DNA from: Candidatus Zixiibacteriota bacterium
GTDB lineage: Bacteria > Zixibacteria > MSB-5A5 > SM1-73
Direction: 5' to 3'
DNA length: 23,502 nucleotides
NCBI GenBank assembly: GCA_020341875.1
Contig: CP070839.1
Coordinates: forward strand, 1,603,854 to 1,627,355
Shown here: positions 8,501 through 15,133 of the stretch, piece after piece
Numbering within the stretch: position 1 is the stretch's first letter
Layout of the letters: each line of letters begins with the position of its first letter
Notes under the pieces: model-generated
Seen by the model: the letters and a program-made list of their open reading frames with translations, nothing else
What the model was told of the DNA's origin: nothing
Database searches by the model: none
Program-made: the position numbers and the translations under genes

Positions 8501-9188
8501 CATCCGAGTCTTCCGTTTCGATCCTCAGCCCCTCGATGTAGAGGGTATCTTTCTTCAGCCAAGCGAACCCCTCAAGGCTCGTCAGCACGAAATCCTTCTC
8601 TTCGTACTCCAGACCGCCCCGGTATACGTTCAGCTTGACTCCTTCGGCGTCTTTGCTCAGGGAAACCTCAAGACTCAGGCTGTCTACAGCGGACTGTTTC
8701 CCCTTAGAGAGATATTCAAGGCTGCCGTCTTCGATTTTCAAGTTTCCGATCTTGAAGTCGAATAACCCTGTCTTGGATATGACCTTCCTTTCGGGCTGAG
8801 GAAGGGCCACCGGCAATTTGCCCTCTTCAGTCTTCCTGATGGCGAATCGGGGGTGGTCGATGGTCAATGAATCCAGAATCCATTTCTTTCTCCACAGATT
8901 GGCAAGCCGGTAATTCACCTTGATGTAAGGAATATCGGCCACCCTGTAGCCGGAGGTCTGGTCGACGTAATCAACGGTTATACCCGTTACCACAAGCTCG
9001 CGCCAGAATGCTCCTCTGATATCCCCGACGTTCACTTTGAGCGAGTACTTGCTCTGGACGAAAACCCTTAGTGCCCGGTTAACCTGATTCTCCACCAGCT
9101 TTGTCTGGGTGGCCAGTCCCCAGAAGAGCAGGCAGACAAACAGCAGGAAGGAGACGAAGTATAGGGGAAATTTGAATCTCTTTTTCAT
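5592..9188 (-). CDS. tamB: TamB-like translocation and assembly module protein (AsmA/DUF490 family)
   Basis: A very large envelope protein of 1198 residues. It has one N-terminal membrane anchor (about residues 8-28, after a Lys/Arg-rich MKKRFKF start) and a long periplasmic body rich in beta-strand repeats (patterns like 'DGSLEYL', 'GKGTFDFS', 'GEIHMQG'). The C-terminal region has the conserved TamB/DUF490 features: NCWIHNDDVNLEFSGD, GKYFLYGTKFKIEKG, DPRIDFLVSTRM, YSREDVLYLLAL, and an aromatic-ending barrel-like tail (LNLNWEY). The family spans the periplasm as a hydrophobic groove for phospholipid transport and supports outer-membrane protein assembly. Its partner Omp85 gene lies immediately downstream. 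Start: an upstream in-frame ATG at 9212 would add eight residues; the sequence does not clearly decide between them. Confidence 0.9.
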   Translation of the reverse strand: MKKRFKFPLYFVSFLLFVCLLFWGLATQTKLVENQVNRALRVFVQSKYSLKVNVGDIRGAFWRELVVTGITVDYVDQTSGYRVADIPYIKVNYRLANLWRKKWILDSLTIDHPRFAIRKTEEGKLPVALPQPERKVISKTGLFDFKIGNLKIEDGSLEYLSKGKQSAVDSLSLEVSLSKDAEGVKLNVYRGGLEYEEKDFVLTSLEGFAWLKKDTLYIEGLRIETEDSDVEISGNVGNLKEPEFFFTVKARPVDLGNIKKLAGVRMGGVLDLDATCEGNLKGFRGKATLNGLFFDRRFEPIRATYSYQNRKLTFSSVSGRAFGSPVSGKGTFDFSIAPEEYGFQGKVQNLDLNNIAFGSIVTDLSGEIHMQGRSTSEEELFMQIDVNLQEGKIEQYSFNQAEGVMDVTSDSVAFHPGFQFRYKNTGIALTGKLEYDGEIDLDAWVDFSDLTDFREQIFIEEMRGRGRAFVHFGGKTEDFNLKGEFTSDSCYAYELFSSDARIELDIINFLSSQRGQVDVLFLNGEAWGVGYDSLVSRLEVDDTWIKIDTARLESQYLALNFWGELDVSGVPQTLLIYEILLDYRGNVLKSTSPTVVNIDTQDVRITKCIISGETGKIDISGTIDYQENMDISLEVSGLDVAPWAALLTSEPIEGKLSAQTALRGNFDRPQIGLNGEVEQLKFRDMDLGELRTDISYRDRKIEIRDLAVTDPDWRYTLKGFLPLDLSFTSVEERILEEPQRLNVSANGKRLELIKLFIPEIEYLTGDFTGDLEISGSLLHPRFDGQMTVKEGTLKLVELADPVEDLLVEMSMEDENLILDNLSGLVESGRGHEGGAFTKVWRALSPGEKIKGEITGYGTIDLKDIQSIEYSLYFSGDRIPVDYEYADLTAIADVIAQISGSSPPLISAEIYLSELFYREPFAGSGSGTFVTPTHQEADLWDWNLDVSVANNCWIHNDDVNLEFSGDVRVLRESGDLRILGDMETIRGKYFLYGTKFKIEKGLFFFDNIERIDPRIDFLVSTRMRGESPESSVGSPLMGTGTDNEMKLTITGTFSEPEVEPPSGSPYSREDVLYLLALQRDLDEVEAMRAESFFQERVIESLGGAYSSRFLESIAGPTLGVETFEIVPPLWGKEFHLRDTQITIGKYISDKVYLRYSRRLSQSIGQEAGVEYRLNKNLFLEGRKDKDGLYRLGLNLNWEY

Positions 9189-9212
9189 CTTAGATCTTTC
9201 TTCAGACCTCAT

Positions 9213-9542
9213 CCATTTACGCCGCAGGTGCCTGGATGATAAGAGGAGTCAGTGCTCTGGATGGTCATTAACATTATACGGTTTTACCGGAAAGAAGTCT
9301 CCCCTCAAGGTCAAAAAAACGTGAGCAAGGCACGCCGAGCGAGTGCGGTAAAACGGTGCTGGATTGTCAATCTCTACCGCTGAAGGATCCTCGCCTTCGG
9401 CCTGACCATAAATCCGCCAAAGAACGTTAGCCAAACATGATTCGCCTGAAGGTGAACACTCCGATTTTTCGTCTTCGATCAGGGACCGGAACCTGACTAA
9501 AGGTTCTGGCAGTGTTATGCTCAATGCGACTGCTGTGACTGC
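9213..9542. other. Intergenic stretch between dapF and tamB
   Basis: About 330 bp without a gene I can support. On the minus strand a perfect TATAAT (9278-9273) lies 60-90 bases before tamB, but there is no convincing -35 at 16-18 bases. Two 11-base arms, CGGTTTTACCG (9279-9289) and CGGTAAAACGG (9346-9356), are near-complementary (one mismatch) and could form a stem upstream of tamB. A 91-codon minus-strand frame with a TTG start (9524-9249) crosses the region but has no recognisable motif or ribosome binding site; I do not call it. Confidence 0.4.
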
Positions 9543-10394
9543 TTATCGTGCACGATAATCATAGATCCCCGAGAAAACCGAGGTGGCCGGTCCGGTCATG
9601 TAGAGGTGATCGTCCTTCTCGCTCCACTCGATGAGGAGTTTCCCCCGGTCGAAGAGAGCCGTCACTCGCCGGTTCAGTTTTTGGGCCAGCACCCCTGCCA
9701 CGGTTGCCGCCGAAGCCCCGGTTCCCGAGGCTAAGGTCTCTCCTGCCCCCCGCTCCCAGATCTTCAGCCCGATTCTGTTCGGGCTGAGGACCTTGGCAAA
9801 CTCCACGTTGGTCCTACGGGGGAAGGCAGAATGATTCTCCACCATCCGGCCAATCTCTCGCCACCTGGGGTTGAACTCCTTCACCAAAATCACCGTGTGA
9901 GGATTTCCCAGGGAGATGCTGGTTATCTTCACGCTGCCACGCTTCAGCTTGAGTCTCTCACCTATGCAGAACCTCCCCCTTCCCTTTACTGGTATCTTCT
10001 TCCGATCCAGTATCGGCTTCCCAATATCCGCTCGAATCAGGAAATCATCGTCGGCTGCTTCGACTATTTCGGTTCTGATAATACCGGCTTTGGTTTCGAT
10101 ACTCTGCTTCCTTGCTCTGGACAGGCCGGTGTCGTAGACGAATCGAGCAAAGCAGCGAATGCCGTTTCCGCACATCTCAGCTTCCGTTCCGTCCGGATTG
10201 TAGAAGATCATCCTGAATCTGTGCGTCCTGCCGGGCGAAACCAGGATCAACCCATCTGCCCCCACCCCAAAATGCCGGTCACAGATCTCTTCTGCCAGAC
10301 GGGATAGATTAACTCCGGCTAACCGCTGCTTGAAGCAGTCGACGTAAAGATAATCGTTGCCCAGAGCCTGCATTTTGGTGAACTTGATTTTCAT
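9543..10394 (-). CDS. dapF: Diaminopimelate epimerase, with Ser in place of the second catalytic Cys
   Basis: This 283-residue enzyme interconverts LL- and meso-diaminopimelate, the last-but-one step towards lysine and a peptidoglycan precursor. Motifs: MQALGNDYLYVD at 8-19, FYNPDGTEAEMCGNGIRC with catalytic C75, SLGNPHTVI at 161-169, and RGAGETLASGTGASAA at 215-230. In characterised DapF enzymes the last motif is ACGTGACA, whose first Cys is the second acid/base residue; here both positions are Ser (S223, S228), each encoded by TCG, two base changes from a Cys codon. The start is the ATG at 10394, preceded by GAGGGGAAGA; a longer frame to 10463 lacks family similarity. The PHP gene lies 79 bp upstream on the same strand. 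Confidence 0.9.
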   Translation of the reverse strand: MKIKFTKMQALGNDYLYVDCFKQRLAGVNLSRLAEEICDRHFGVGADGLILVSPGRTHRFRMIFYNPDGTEAEMCGNGIRCFARFVYDTGLSRARKQSIETKAGIIRTEIVEAADDDFLIRADIGKPILDRKKIPVKGRGRFCIGERLKLKRGSVKITSISLGNPHTVILVKEFNPRWREIGRMVENHSAFPRRTNVEFAKVLSPNRIGLKIWERGAGETLASGTGASAATVAGVLAQKLNRRVTALFDRGKLLIEWSEKDDHLYMTGPATSVFSGIYDYRAR

Positions 10395-10473
10395 TCTTCC
10401 CCTCGATTTCGGGATGCCGCCGCATGCGAACGATGAGACCTGCTGATGGGTGGCGCAGTGCAAGCTGATCGGT

Positions 10474-11121
10474 CTAGAACCGCCTTTCCACCAGCTCGGC
10501 AGAATTCTGAAGCACCTGTCCTAATTCTTGTTCGGTCAAGCCTGCCCCCAGGCCGACCTTTCTCAGTAGACCCGCGGAAAAAAGCTCTCTGCCGGTGTGC
10601 GCATCCGTATTGATGACCAGCTTTGCCCCGCGTTTCCTTGCCAGCACTACCAACCGACCGTTGGCCAAACAGTGTCCTTTGCGAGCGGACAGCTCCAGGC
10701 AGATTCCCCGCTCGCTTGCCAATTTTACCTCTTCTTCGCTAATCATTCCGGGATGGGCCAGTATGTCGATATCGCTCCGCAGACCAAGGAAGTTGGTTTG
10801 CGGACGGACCGGCTCGACCGGCGACTCCCCGTGAATCATAACGATCTTCGCTCCCAGCTTTCTTGCCGCTTTCGCCATATCCGGAATCAGAGAGGGCGGC
10901 ATGTGTGTAATCTCCACGCCGGGCAGAACCTTAATCCCTCCCAGACGGTTGAAATCTTCTGCGACCCTGACCACCTGTTTCAGGATCGGCTCCATGTTTC
11001 CCGAGTCGACATGATCGGTGAGAGCTATGGCCTTGTATCCCGCAATCTCTGCTATTCTCACCAATTCTGCGGGGATCAAAGCTCCGTCGCTCAGGATGGT
11101 ATGAGTATGTAGGTCGATCAT
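10474..11121 (-). CDS. PHP-domain metal-dependent phosphoesterase
   Basis: A 215-residue protein made almost wholly of one PHP domain, a TIM-like barrel with a multi-metal site used by histidinol phosphatases, nucleases and related phosphoesterases. The metal ligands are visible: HTHT near the N-terminus (DLHTHTILSDG), TDH in IALTDHVD, the Glu in LPGVEIT, HGE in IVMIHGES, LAHPG, and the closing INTDAH. It resembles YcdX/PolX-type or TrpH-type small PHP proteins, but the substrate cannot be assigned. I start at the ATG at 11121 (AGAAGG eight bases before it); a GTG at 11145 would add eight residues. It is probably co-transcribed with dapF. Confidence 0.85.
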   Translation of the reverse strand: MIDLHTHTILSDGALIPAELVRIAEIAGYKAIALTDHVDSGNMEPILKQVVRVAEDFNRLGGIKVLPGVEITHMPPSLIPDMAKAARKLGAKIVMIHGESPVEPVRPQTNFLGLRSDIDILAHPGMISEEEVKLASERGICLELSARKGHCLANGRLVVLARKRGAKLVINTDAHTGRELFSAGLLRKVGLGAGLTEQELGQVLQNSAELVERRF

Positions 11122-11206
11122 GAATTCGGCCTTCTCTTCAGACACGGTTCTTGAGAAGCTAATTTAATCCCATTTCTCTCATATGCAAATGGTTTTTGCG
11201 CGTGCC

Positions 11207-11227
11207 GCCCGGATGATGATCCCGGGC
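11207..11227. repeat. GC-rich hairpin in the divergent intergenic region
   Basis: GCCCGG (11207-11212) and CCGGGC (11222-11227) are complementary about a 9-base loop. It lies between the minus-strand PHP gene and the plus-strand small membrane protein. No T-run follows on either strand, so it is not a standard terminator; an operator or chance palindrome are both possible. Confidence 0.35.
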
Positions 11228-11343
11228 AAATAAGCCTTGACAAACTCTCTCAGGGGCATTTCATTAAATGAGGACTATAGTTGCTCGCCTGTGGGGGGAG
11301 AGCTGCGGTAAGATTGTCGGAGAAGAAGTAAGGAACTCAGCCG

Positions 11344-11619
11344 GTGTCTCTGAATATGAACGTTTGGCTGGATCAGATTCTTGGAGCAGTCCTCTCTTTA
11401 ATCAGACTGCTTCTAAGCTCGTTTTCTGACCTTACTCAACAGGTGGGCGACCTCGCGGGGCCTTTGGGACAGTTGGGGCTGTATCTCTTTTTGACTCTTT
11501 TCGGACTCTGGCTAACCTATCAGATCCTCCGGATCCTCTCCCTCATCGTAGTGAGAATACTCCTTCCTGTGGCTGCCTTACTGCTGACTCTATTCCTGTT
11601 GGTCGTCCTCATCTCCTGA
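11344..11619 (+). CDS. Small hydrophobic membrane protein of unknown function
   Basis: A 91-residue protein I do not recognise. It has a moderately hydrophobic amphipathic N-terminal segment (about residues 8-28) and two strongly hydrophobic C-terminal segments (about 43-65 and 68-90, very Leu/Val-rich), so it is probably an inner-membrane protein. The GTG start has TAAGGA nine bases upstream; an ATG four codons later is the alternative. A TTGACA at 11237-11242 lies about 100 bp upstream, but the matching -10 is poor. It is separated from the next gene by a promoter, so it is not in the same operon by necessity. No homologue or partner can be inferred from context. Confidence 0.6.
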   Translation: MSLNMNVWLDQILGAVLSLIRLLLSSFSDLTQQVGDLAGPLGQLGLYLFLTLFGLWLTYQILRILSLIVVRILLPVAALLLTLFLLVVLIS

Positions 11620-11675
11620 TCTACTCCTGGAAGAGAAAGTCCGACACGCTGAGTCGAGCTTTTCCTCGTTTGCTT

Positions 11676-11704
11676 TTGACAAACCCGCCCGCTGGAAGTA
11701 TATT
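11676..11704 (+). promoter_or_regulatory. Strong sigma70-type promoter of the ilvC-like gene
   Basis: A perfect TTGACA (11676-11681) and TATATT (11699-11704) are separated by 17 bases. The expected transcript start near 11711 leaves a leader of about 29 bases before the ATG at 11740. This also argues against the upstream in-frame TTG at 11722 as the start. Confidence 0.75.
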
Positions 11705-11739
11705 CCTCTTCGAAAAGCGAATTGGGCAGAAGATCAACC

Positions 11740-12732
11740 ATGAGGAAATCAACTCCAAAGATATACACGGACAGAGACGCCAATCTGAGATACCTCTGGA
11801 ACAAGACCATAGCTCTCATAGGCTACGGCAGTCAGGGGCGATCACAGGCGCTGAATCTCAGGGATTCGGGACTCGAGGTGATAATCGGGCTGCCTGCAAG
11901 AAGCAAAAGCCGGAGGCAAGCTCGCAAGGATGGCTTCGAGGTTTACTCAACGCCGAAGGCGGTTCGAGCGGGAGAGTTGATTTCCGTCCTGGTGCCTGAT
12001 CATTTTCATAAGAAGGTTTATCAGGAACAGATCGGTCCGCACCTCTGTACCGGCAAGACACTCATCTTTGCCTGTGGTTTCTCGGTCCATTTCCGCCTGG
12101 TTCTGCCGGCTGATTTCGTGGACGTGATCATGGTTGCGCCCCACGCTCCGGGCGCGTTGGTGAGGCAGCTCTTCCTGGAAGGAAAAGGAGTTCCCTGCTT
12201 CATCGCTGTGAAACAGAACCAGACCGGAAGGGCCCGAGATAGAGCCTTGGCTTATGCCAAAGCCATCGGCTGCACCAGGGCAGGTGCGCTTGAAACCACT
12301 TTTGAGCACGAAGCGATCGGCGATCTGTTCGGAGAGCAGGCTGTCCTGTGCGGCGGATTGACCCAGCTTCTAAAGAGCGGCTTCAACATCCTGGTTAAAG
12401 CAGGACTCCCCCCGGAGAATGCTTACCTGGAATGTGTACATCAACTCGACTATATCGTGAATGCCATCAAATCTCACGGAATAGCCGGCATGTTCGATCG
12501 TATCAGCAAGACCGCGGAGTTCGGCTCCCATCTTTCGGGAAGGCGAGTTATAACCGCGCAGGTAGAAAGACAAATGAAGAAGATTCTGGAGGAAATCAAG
12601 GAGGGGAAGTTTGCAAGAAAATGGCTGAGAGAGTACGAGTCGGGGATGAAGAACTATCAGAGGCTCAAAAAACAGGCAGCAGAGCACCCCATAGAGAAAG
12701 CCAGCAGGACGATAAGGGGCCACTTAAAGTAA
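11740..12732 (+). CDS. Ketol-acid reductoisomerase (IlvC) homologue with altered catalytic residues
   Basis: A 330-residue class I KARI-like protein, the usual length. The N-terminal Rossmann domain has IGYGSQGRSQALNLRDSG (G28-xG30-xxG33, NADP binding), and the C-terminal helical domain has GDLFGEQAVLCGG. KARI isomerises and reduces acetohydroxy acids in valine, leucine and isoleucine synthesis using two Mg ions. Residues corresponding to E. coli E213, D217, E221, E389 and S414 are kept (E185, D195, E199, E231, S256). The equivalents of H132, K155 and E393 are C112 (FACGFSVH), H135 (VAPHAPG) and Q235 (ECVHQL). No other branched-chain synthesis gene is nearby. It is either a KARI with changed chemistry or a repurposed paralogue; normal activity should not be assumed. 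Confidence 0.88.
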   Translation: MRKSTPKIYTDRDANLRYLWNKTIALIGYGSQGRSQALNLRDSGLEVIIGLPARSKSRRQARKDGFEVYSTPKAVRAGELISVLVPDHFHKKVYQEQIGPHLCTGKTLIFACGFSVHFRLVLPADFVDVIMVAPHAPGALVRQLFLEGKGVPCFIAVKQNQTGRARDRALAYAKAIGCTRAGALETTFEHEAIGDLFGEQAVLCGGLTQLLKSGFNILVKAGLPPENAYLECVHQLDYIVNAIKSHGIAGMFDRISKTAEFGSHLSGRRVITAQVERQMKKILEEIKEGKFARKWLREYESGMKNYQRLKKQAAEHPIEKASRTIRGHLK

Positions 12733-12784
12733 ACGGCCCATGTTCTTAACACTCAACATGTTAAAGATCGACCACATATAGCCT

Positions 12785-12946
12785 ATGTTTTCAAAAGGAC
12801 GGATAGCGGAGTTCTCGAAGCTCAGGACGAAGAAGGGCCGTACCCACCAGGGTAAATTCTTAACAGAGGGGTTGCGTCTATGCGAGGAGGCGGCAGGTTC
12901 CTCCTGGCCCATCGAGTCGGTTCTCTTCACTGCTCCGTTTGAATAG
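12785..12946 (+). pseudogene. N-terminal (substrate-binding) part of a SpoU/TrmH RNA methyltransferase, ended by in-frame TAG
   Basis: From the ATG at 12785 the frame encodes 53 residues (MFSKGRIAEFSKLRTKKGR..., then KFLTEGLRLCEEA) that match the start of the RNA 2'-O ribose methyltransferase substrate-binding domain. It then meets TAG at 12944-12946. Reading past that codon, the same frame continues without another stop (KPRGKLLLGKLQKRGAELVPV...) into the catalytic domain that ends at 13582. One intact gene would span 12785-13582 (265 residues). The interruption is a single nonsense codon rather than a frameshift. It may be a real mutation, an assembly error or a readthrough site; TAG is a normal stop in at least seven neighbouring genes. 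Confidence 0.75.
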
Positions 12947-13000
12947 AAACCGAGAGGCAAGCTGCTCTTAGGAAAACTGCAAAAGAGGGGTGCTGAACTG

Positions 13001-13582
13001 GTGCCGGTGAAAAGCCAGGTTCTGGAAAAGCTCTCGGATACCGTGACCGCCCAAGGGATAGTCTGTGTGGCAAGAACAAGGAGCCTCACTCTACAGGATT
13101 TGTGGGAAAAAAACCTGAGAGTGACTGTAGCTCTGGATGGCATTAGAGATCCCGGGAACGTAGGTACGTTGATAAGAACCGCGGATGCGTTCGGAGTTGA
13201 CGGAGTGATCCTGTCAGACGACACGGTGGAGCTATACAATCCCAAGGTGCTGCGTTCCAGCATGGGTTCCGTCTTTCACCTGCCGATCCTGGATGAAGTT
13301 GACCTGAAGAAAGCGGTTGCCCAGCTGAAAAGACGAAAATTCAAGATCCTTGGCACGGACATCGAGAAAGGGCGGGGGATTGAGACCTTGAATCCGTCTG
13401 GGAAAATCTGTCTTCTGATCGGCAGCGAGGCGGAGGGATTGGATCGGCGGCTGCTTGAACTTTGCGACCGGGTCGTCCATATCCCCACATCCGGCCAGGC
13501 AGAATCTCTTAACGTGGCAGTGGCGGGGGGAATCCTGCTGTACGAGATCATGAAGAGACGGAGACGGTCCCGCCGTCGATGA
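13001..13582 (+). CDS. SPOUT-fold 23S rRNA/tRNA 2'-O-methyltransferase catalytic domain (SpoU/TrmH family)
   Basis: The 193-residue remainder of the interrupted methyltransferase. It contains the complete catalytic SPOUT domain with the three family motifs: DGIRDPGNVGTLIRTADAFG (motif 1, with the conserved Asn and Arg), LLIGSEAEGL (motif 2) and IPTSGQAESLNVAVAGGILLYE (motif 3, forming the S-adenosylmethionine knot). The family methylates ribose 2'-OH groups in rRNA or tRNA. A GTG start at 13001 has AGAGGGG about ten bases upstream, so the catalytic domain could be translated by restart after the TAG at 12944. Some family members (TrmL type) consist of this domain alone, so it could remain functional. 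The tail is very Arg-rich (RRRRSRRR). The RNA target is unknown. Confidence 0.82.
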   Translation: MPVKSQVLEKLSDTVTAQGIVCVARTRSLTLQDLWEKNLRVTVALDGIRDPGNVGTLIRTADAFGVDGVILSDDTVELYNPKVLRSSMGSVFHLPILDEVDLKKAVAQLKRRKFKILGTDIEKGRGIETLNPSGKICLLIGSEAEGLDRRLLELCDRVVHIPTSGQAESLNVAVAGGILLYEIMKRRRRSRRR

Positions 13583-13625
13583 CGCGGGCTCCTGCAGGCG
13601 CTTTTAATACTATCTGGCCGCAGAG

Positions 13626-13678
13626 GGGACGCAACTGGCCTCGACGCACGTCTTTTTGCCTGGCGCGTCCCGGTTTTT
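13626..13678 (+). terminator. Probable terminator after the RNA methyltransferase gene
   Basis: GGGACGC (13626-13632) pairs with GCGTCCC (13665-13671), with an alternative inner GACGC/GCGTC pairing, and is followed after two bases by TTTTTCT (from 13674). The loop is long (32 bases), but stem, position and T-run are consistent with an intrinsic terminator between this gene and the next promoter. Confidence 0.5.
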
Positions 13679-13681
13679 CTC

Positions 13682-13709
13682 TTGACAATCGGAATTATTT
13701 TCTTAAGAT
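13682..13709 (+). promoter_or_regulatory. Probable promoter of the spt-like gene
   Basis: A perfect TTGACA (13682-13687) with TAAGAT (13704-13709) at 16 bases. The -10 box is imperfect. It directly follows the terminator above and lies about 100 bp before the spt start, with a small CCGCG/CGCGG hairpin (13733-13745) in the leader. Confidence 0.5.
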
Positions 13710-13811
13710 TAGGCCTTTGAGGAAACCGTGATCCGCGCAGCGCGGCTGCCAAGGAAGCTTTAGAGGGCGAATCTTTACTTAAACCGGCAAGTCACCGTCC
13801 CAAAGGAAAAA

Positions 13812-14993
13812 ATGGACCTATTCGAAAAATGCACGAACTTCACCGAAGCTGAGAGGGTGAAGAGTCTCGGCGTTTACCCTTACTTCCGCGCCATCTCCTC
13901 CGGCCAGGATACCGAGGTGACCATCGAGGGTAAGAGGATGATCATGATCGGGTCCAATAATTATCTGGGTTTGACCTCGCATCCCAAGGTGAACGAGGCT
14001 GCCGTGCAGGCGGTTAAGAGGTACGGCTCCGGATGCACCGGCTCCAGGTTCTTAAACGGGACACTGGAGATTCATGAGGAGCTGGAGGAGCGACTGGCCA
14101 GGTTCATGAAGATGGGAGCTGCCCTGGTCTTCTCCACCGGATTCCAGACAAATCTGGGAACCATCGCCACGCTGGTCAACCGGAAGGACTATGTGGTCAT
14201 CGACAGGTCGGTTCACGCCAGCATAGTGGATGCCTGCCGGCTCTCTTACGGAACCGTGGTGAAGTTCAAGCACAACGACATGTCTGATCTGGCACGGGTC
14301 TTGGACAACTGCGAAAACGCCGCCGGAAAACTGATCACGGTGGATGGAGTCTTCAGCATGGAAGGAGATATCGCCAATCTGCCGGAGATCGTTATGTTAG
14401 CCAGGAAGCACAGTGCTCGGGTGATGGTGGATGATGCTCATTCGATTGGAGTCCTGGGCAAGAACGGCCGGGGTACCGCCGAGCACTTCGGCCTTGAGGA
14501 TGAGGTGGACATGGTGATGGGTACCTTCTCCAAATCGTTCGCCTCGCTGGGCGGATTCATTGCCGGCACCGAAAGAGTGATCAACTACATCAAGCACTTC
14601 TCCCGTACCCTGATATTCTCAGCCAGCCCTCCCCCTTCCGCCGTGGCCACCTGCCTTGCAGCCCTGGATATAATCGAGAGCGAGCCGGAGAGAAGAGAGA
14701 GACTGTGGGAGATCACCCGGAGAATGCACAAGGAGTACAGGTCCCTTGGATTCGACATTGGGCCGACCCAGACGCCCATTATCCCTATCTACATCGGCGA
14801 TGACATGAAGACCTTCCAGTTCTGGAAGATGCTCTCGGAGGAAGGCATATTTGTCAACCCCATAATCAGCCCCGCTGTGGCTCCCGGTTCTCAGCTTCTT
14901 CGCACCAGTTACACGGCCACTCATACCGATCAGCAACTGGACAGAGTTCTGGAGGTGTTCAAAAAGGTGGGAAAGAAGATGGGGGTCATCTAG
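13812..14993 (+). CDS. spt: Serine palmitoyltransferase-like alpha-oxoamine synthase
   Basis: A 393-residue PLP enzyme of the family that condenses an amino acid with an acyl thioester (Spt, KBL, BioF, HemA). Conserved residues: GSNNYLGL, SGCTGSRFLNGT, H135 in SVHASIVDA (stacks on PLP), VDDAHS (D207 pairs with the PLP ring, H210), and the PLP lysine K241 in GTFSKSFASLGG. Features favour serine palmitoyltransferase over KBL/BioF: the opening DLFEKC...GVYPYF, FSASPPPSAVAT, GIFVNPIISPAVAPG and LLRTSYTATHT, and the ending KKMGVI, as in soluble bacterial Spt. That reaction (serine plus palmitoyl thioester) begins sphingolipid synthesis. The GNAT acyltransferase two genes downstream supports this. 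Start ATG has AAAGGAAAAA directly before it. The acyl donor is not provable from sequence. Confidence 0.85.
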   Translation: MDLFEKCTNFTEAERVKSLGVYPYFRAISSGQDTEVTIEGKRMIMIGSNNYLGLTSHPKVNEAAVQAVKRYGSGCTGSRFLNGTLEIHEELEERLARFMKMGAALVFSTGFQTNLGTIATLVNRKDYVVIDRSVHASIVDACRLSYGTVVKFKHNDMSDLARVLDNCENAAGKLITVDGVFSMEGDIANLPEIVMLARKHSARVMVDDAHSIGVLGKNGRGTAEHFGLEDEVDMVMGTFSKSFASLGGFIAGTERVINYIKHFSRTLIFSASPPPSAVATCLAALDIIESEPERRERLWEITRRMHKEYRSLGFDIGPTQTPIIPIYIGDDMKTFQFWKMLSEEGIFVNPIISPAVAPGSQLLRTSYTATHTDQQLDRVLEVFKKVGKKMGVI

Positions 14994-15029
14994 AATCAGA
15001 CTGAGATCCTCATCGTCCCTCCCGCTGTC

Positions 15030-15062
15030 GGTGTTCTTCACCAACTGGAAATGAACGGCGGG
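15030..15062 (+). repeat. Imperfect direct repeat, left copy (before the lipoprotein gene)
   Basis: Begins with GGTGTTCTTCA and continues with a segment related to the right copy (CTGGAAATGAACGG here, CTGGAATGAGCGG there). By position about 25 of 33 bases match the copy at 15863-15895. The two copies flank the lipoprotein gene. Confidence 0.45.
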
Positions 15063-15133
15063 TGAAAATTACCATCCTGGAGCAGGGAAAGTAGGACGCA
15101 ATTGAGTTTTACCATCGAGGGGGTTCTTCCTAC

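Noticed and set aside
9249..9524. 91-codon minus-strand frame between dapF and tamB
   Set aside because: It has a TTG start, no ribosome binding site and no motif, and it contains a perfect TATAAT on the same strand; non-coding is more likely, though not certain.
11722..11739. TTG at 11722 as the start of the KARI-like gene
   Set aside because: It would lie only about 11 bases after the predicted transcript start. KARI similarity begins after the ATG at 11740.
12944..12946. TAG as a recoded sense codon (for example pyrrolysine) throughout this genome
   Set aside because: At least seven genes in the window end naturally in TAG at the expected family length, and no recoding gene is present here.
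14619..15044. Minus-strand open frame opposite the end of spt
   Set aside because: It overlaps the conserved C-terminal part of the synthase and shows no protein-family features of its own.
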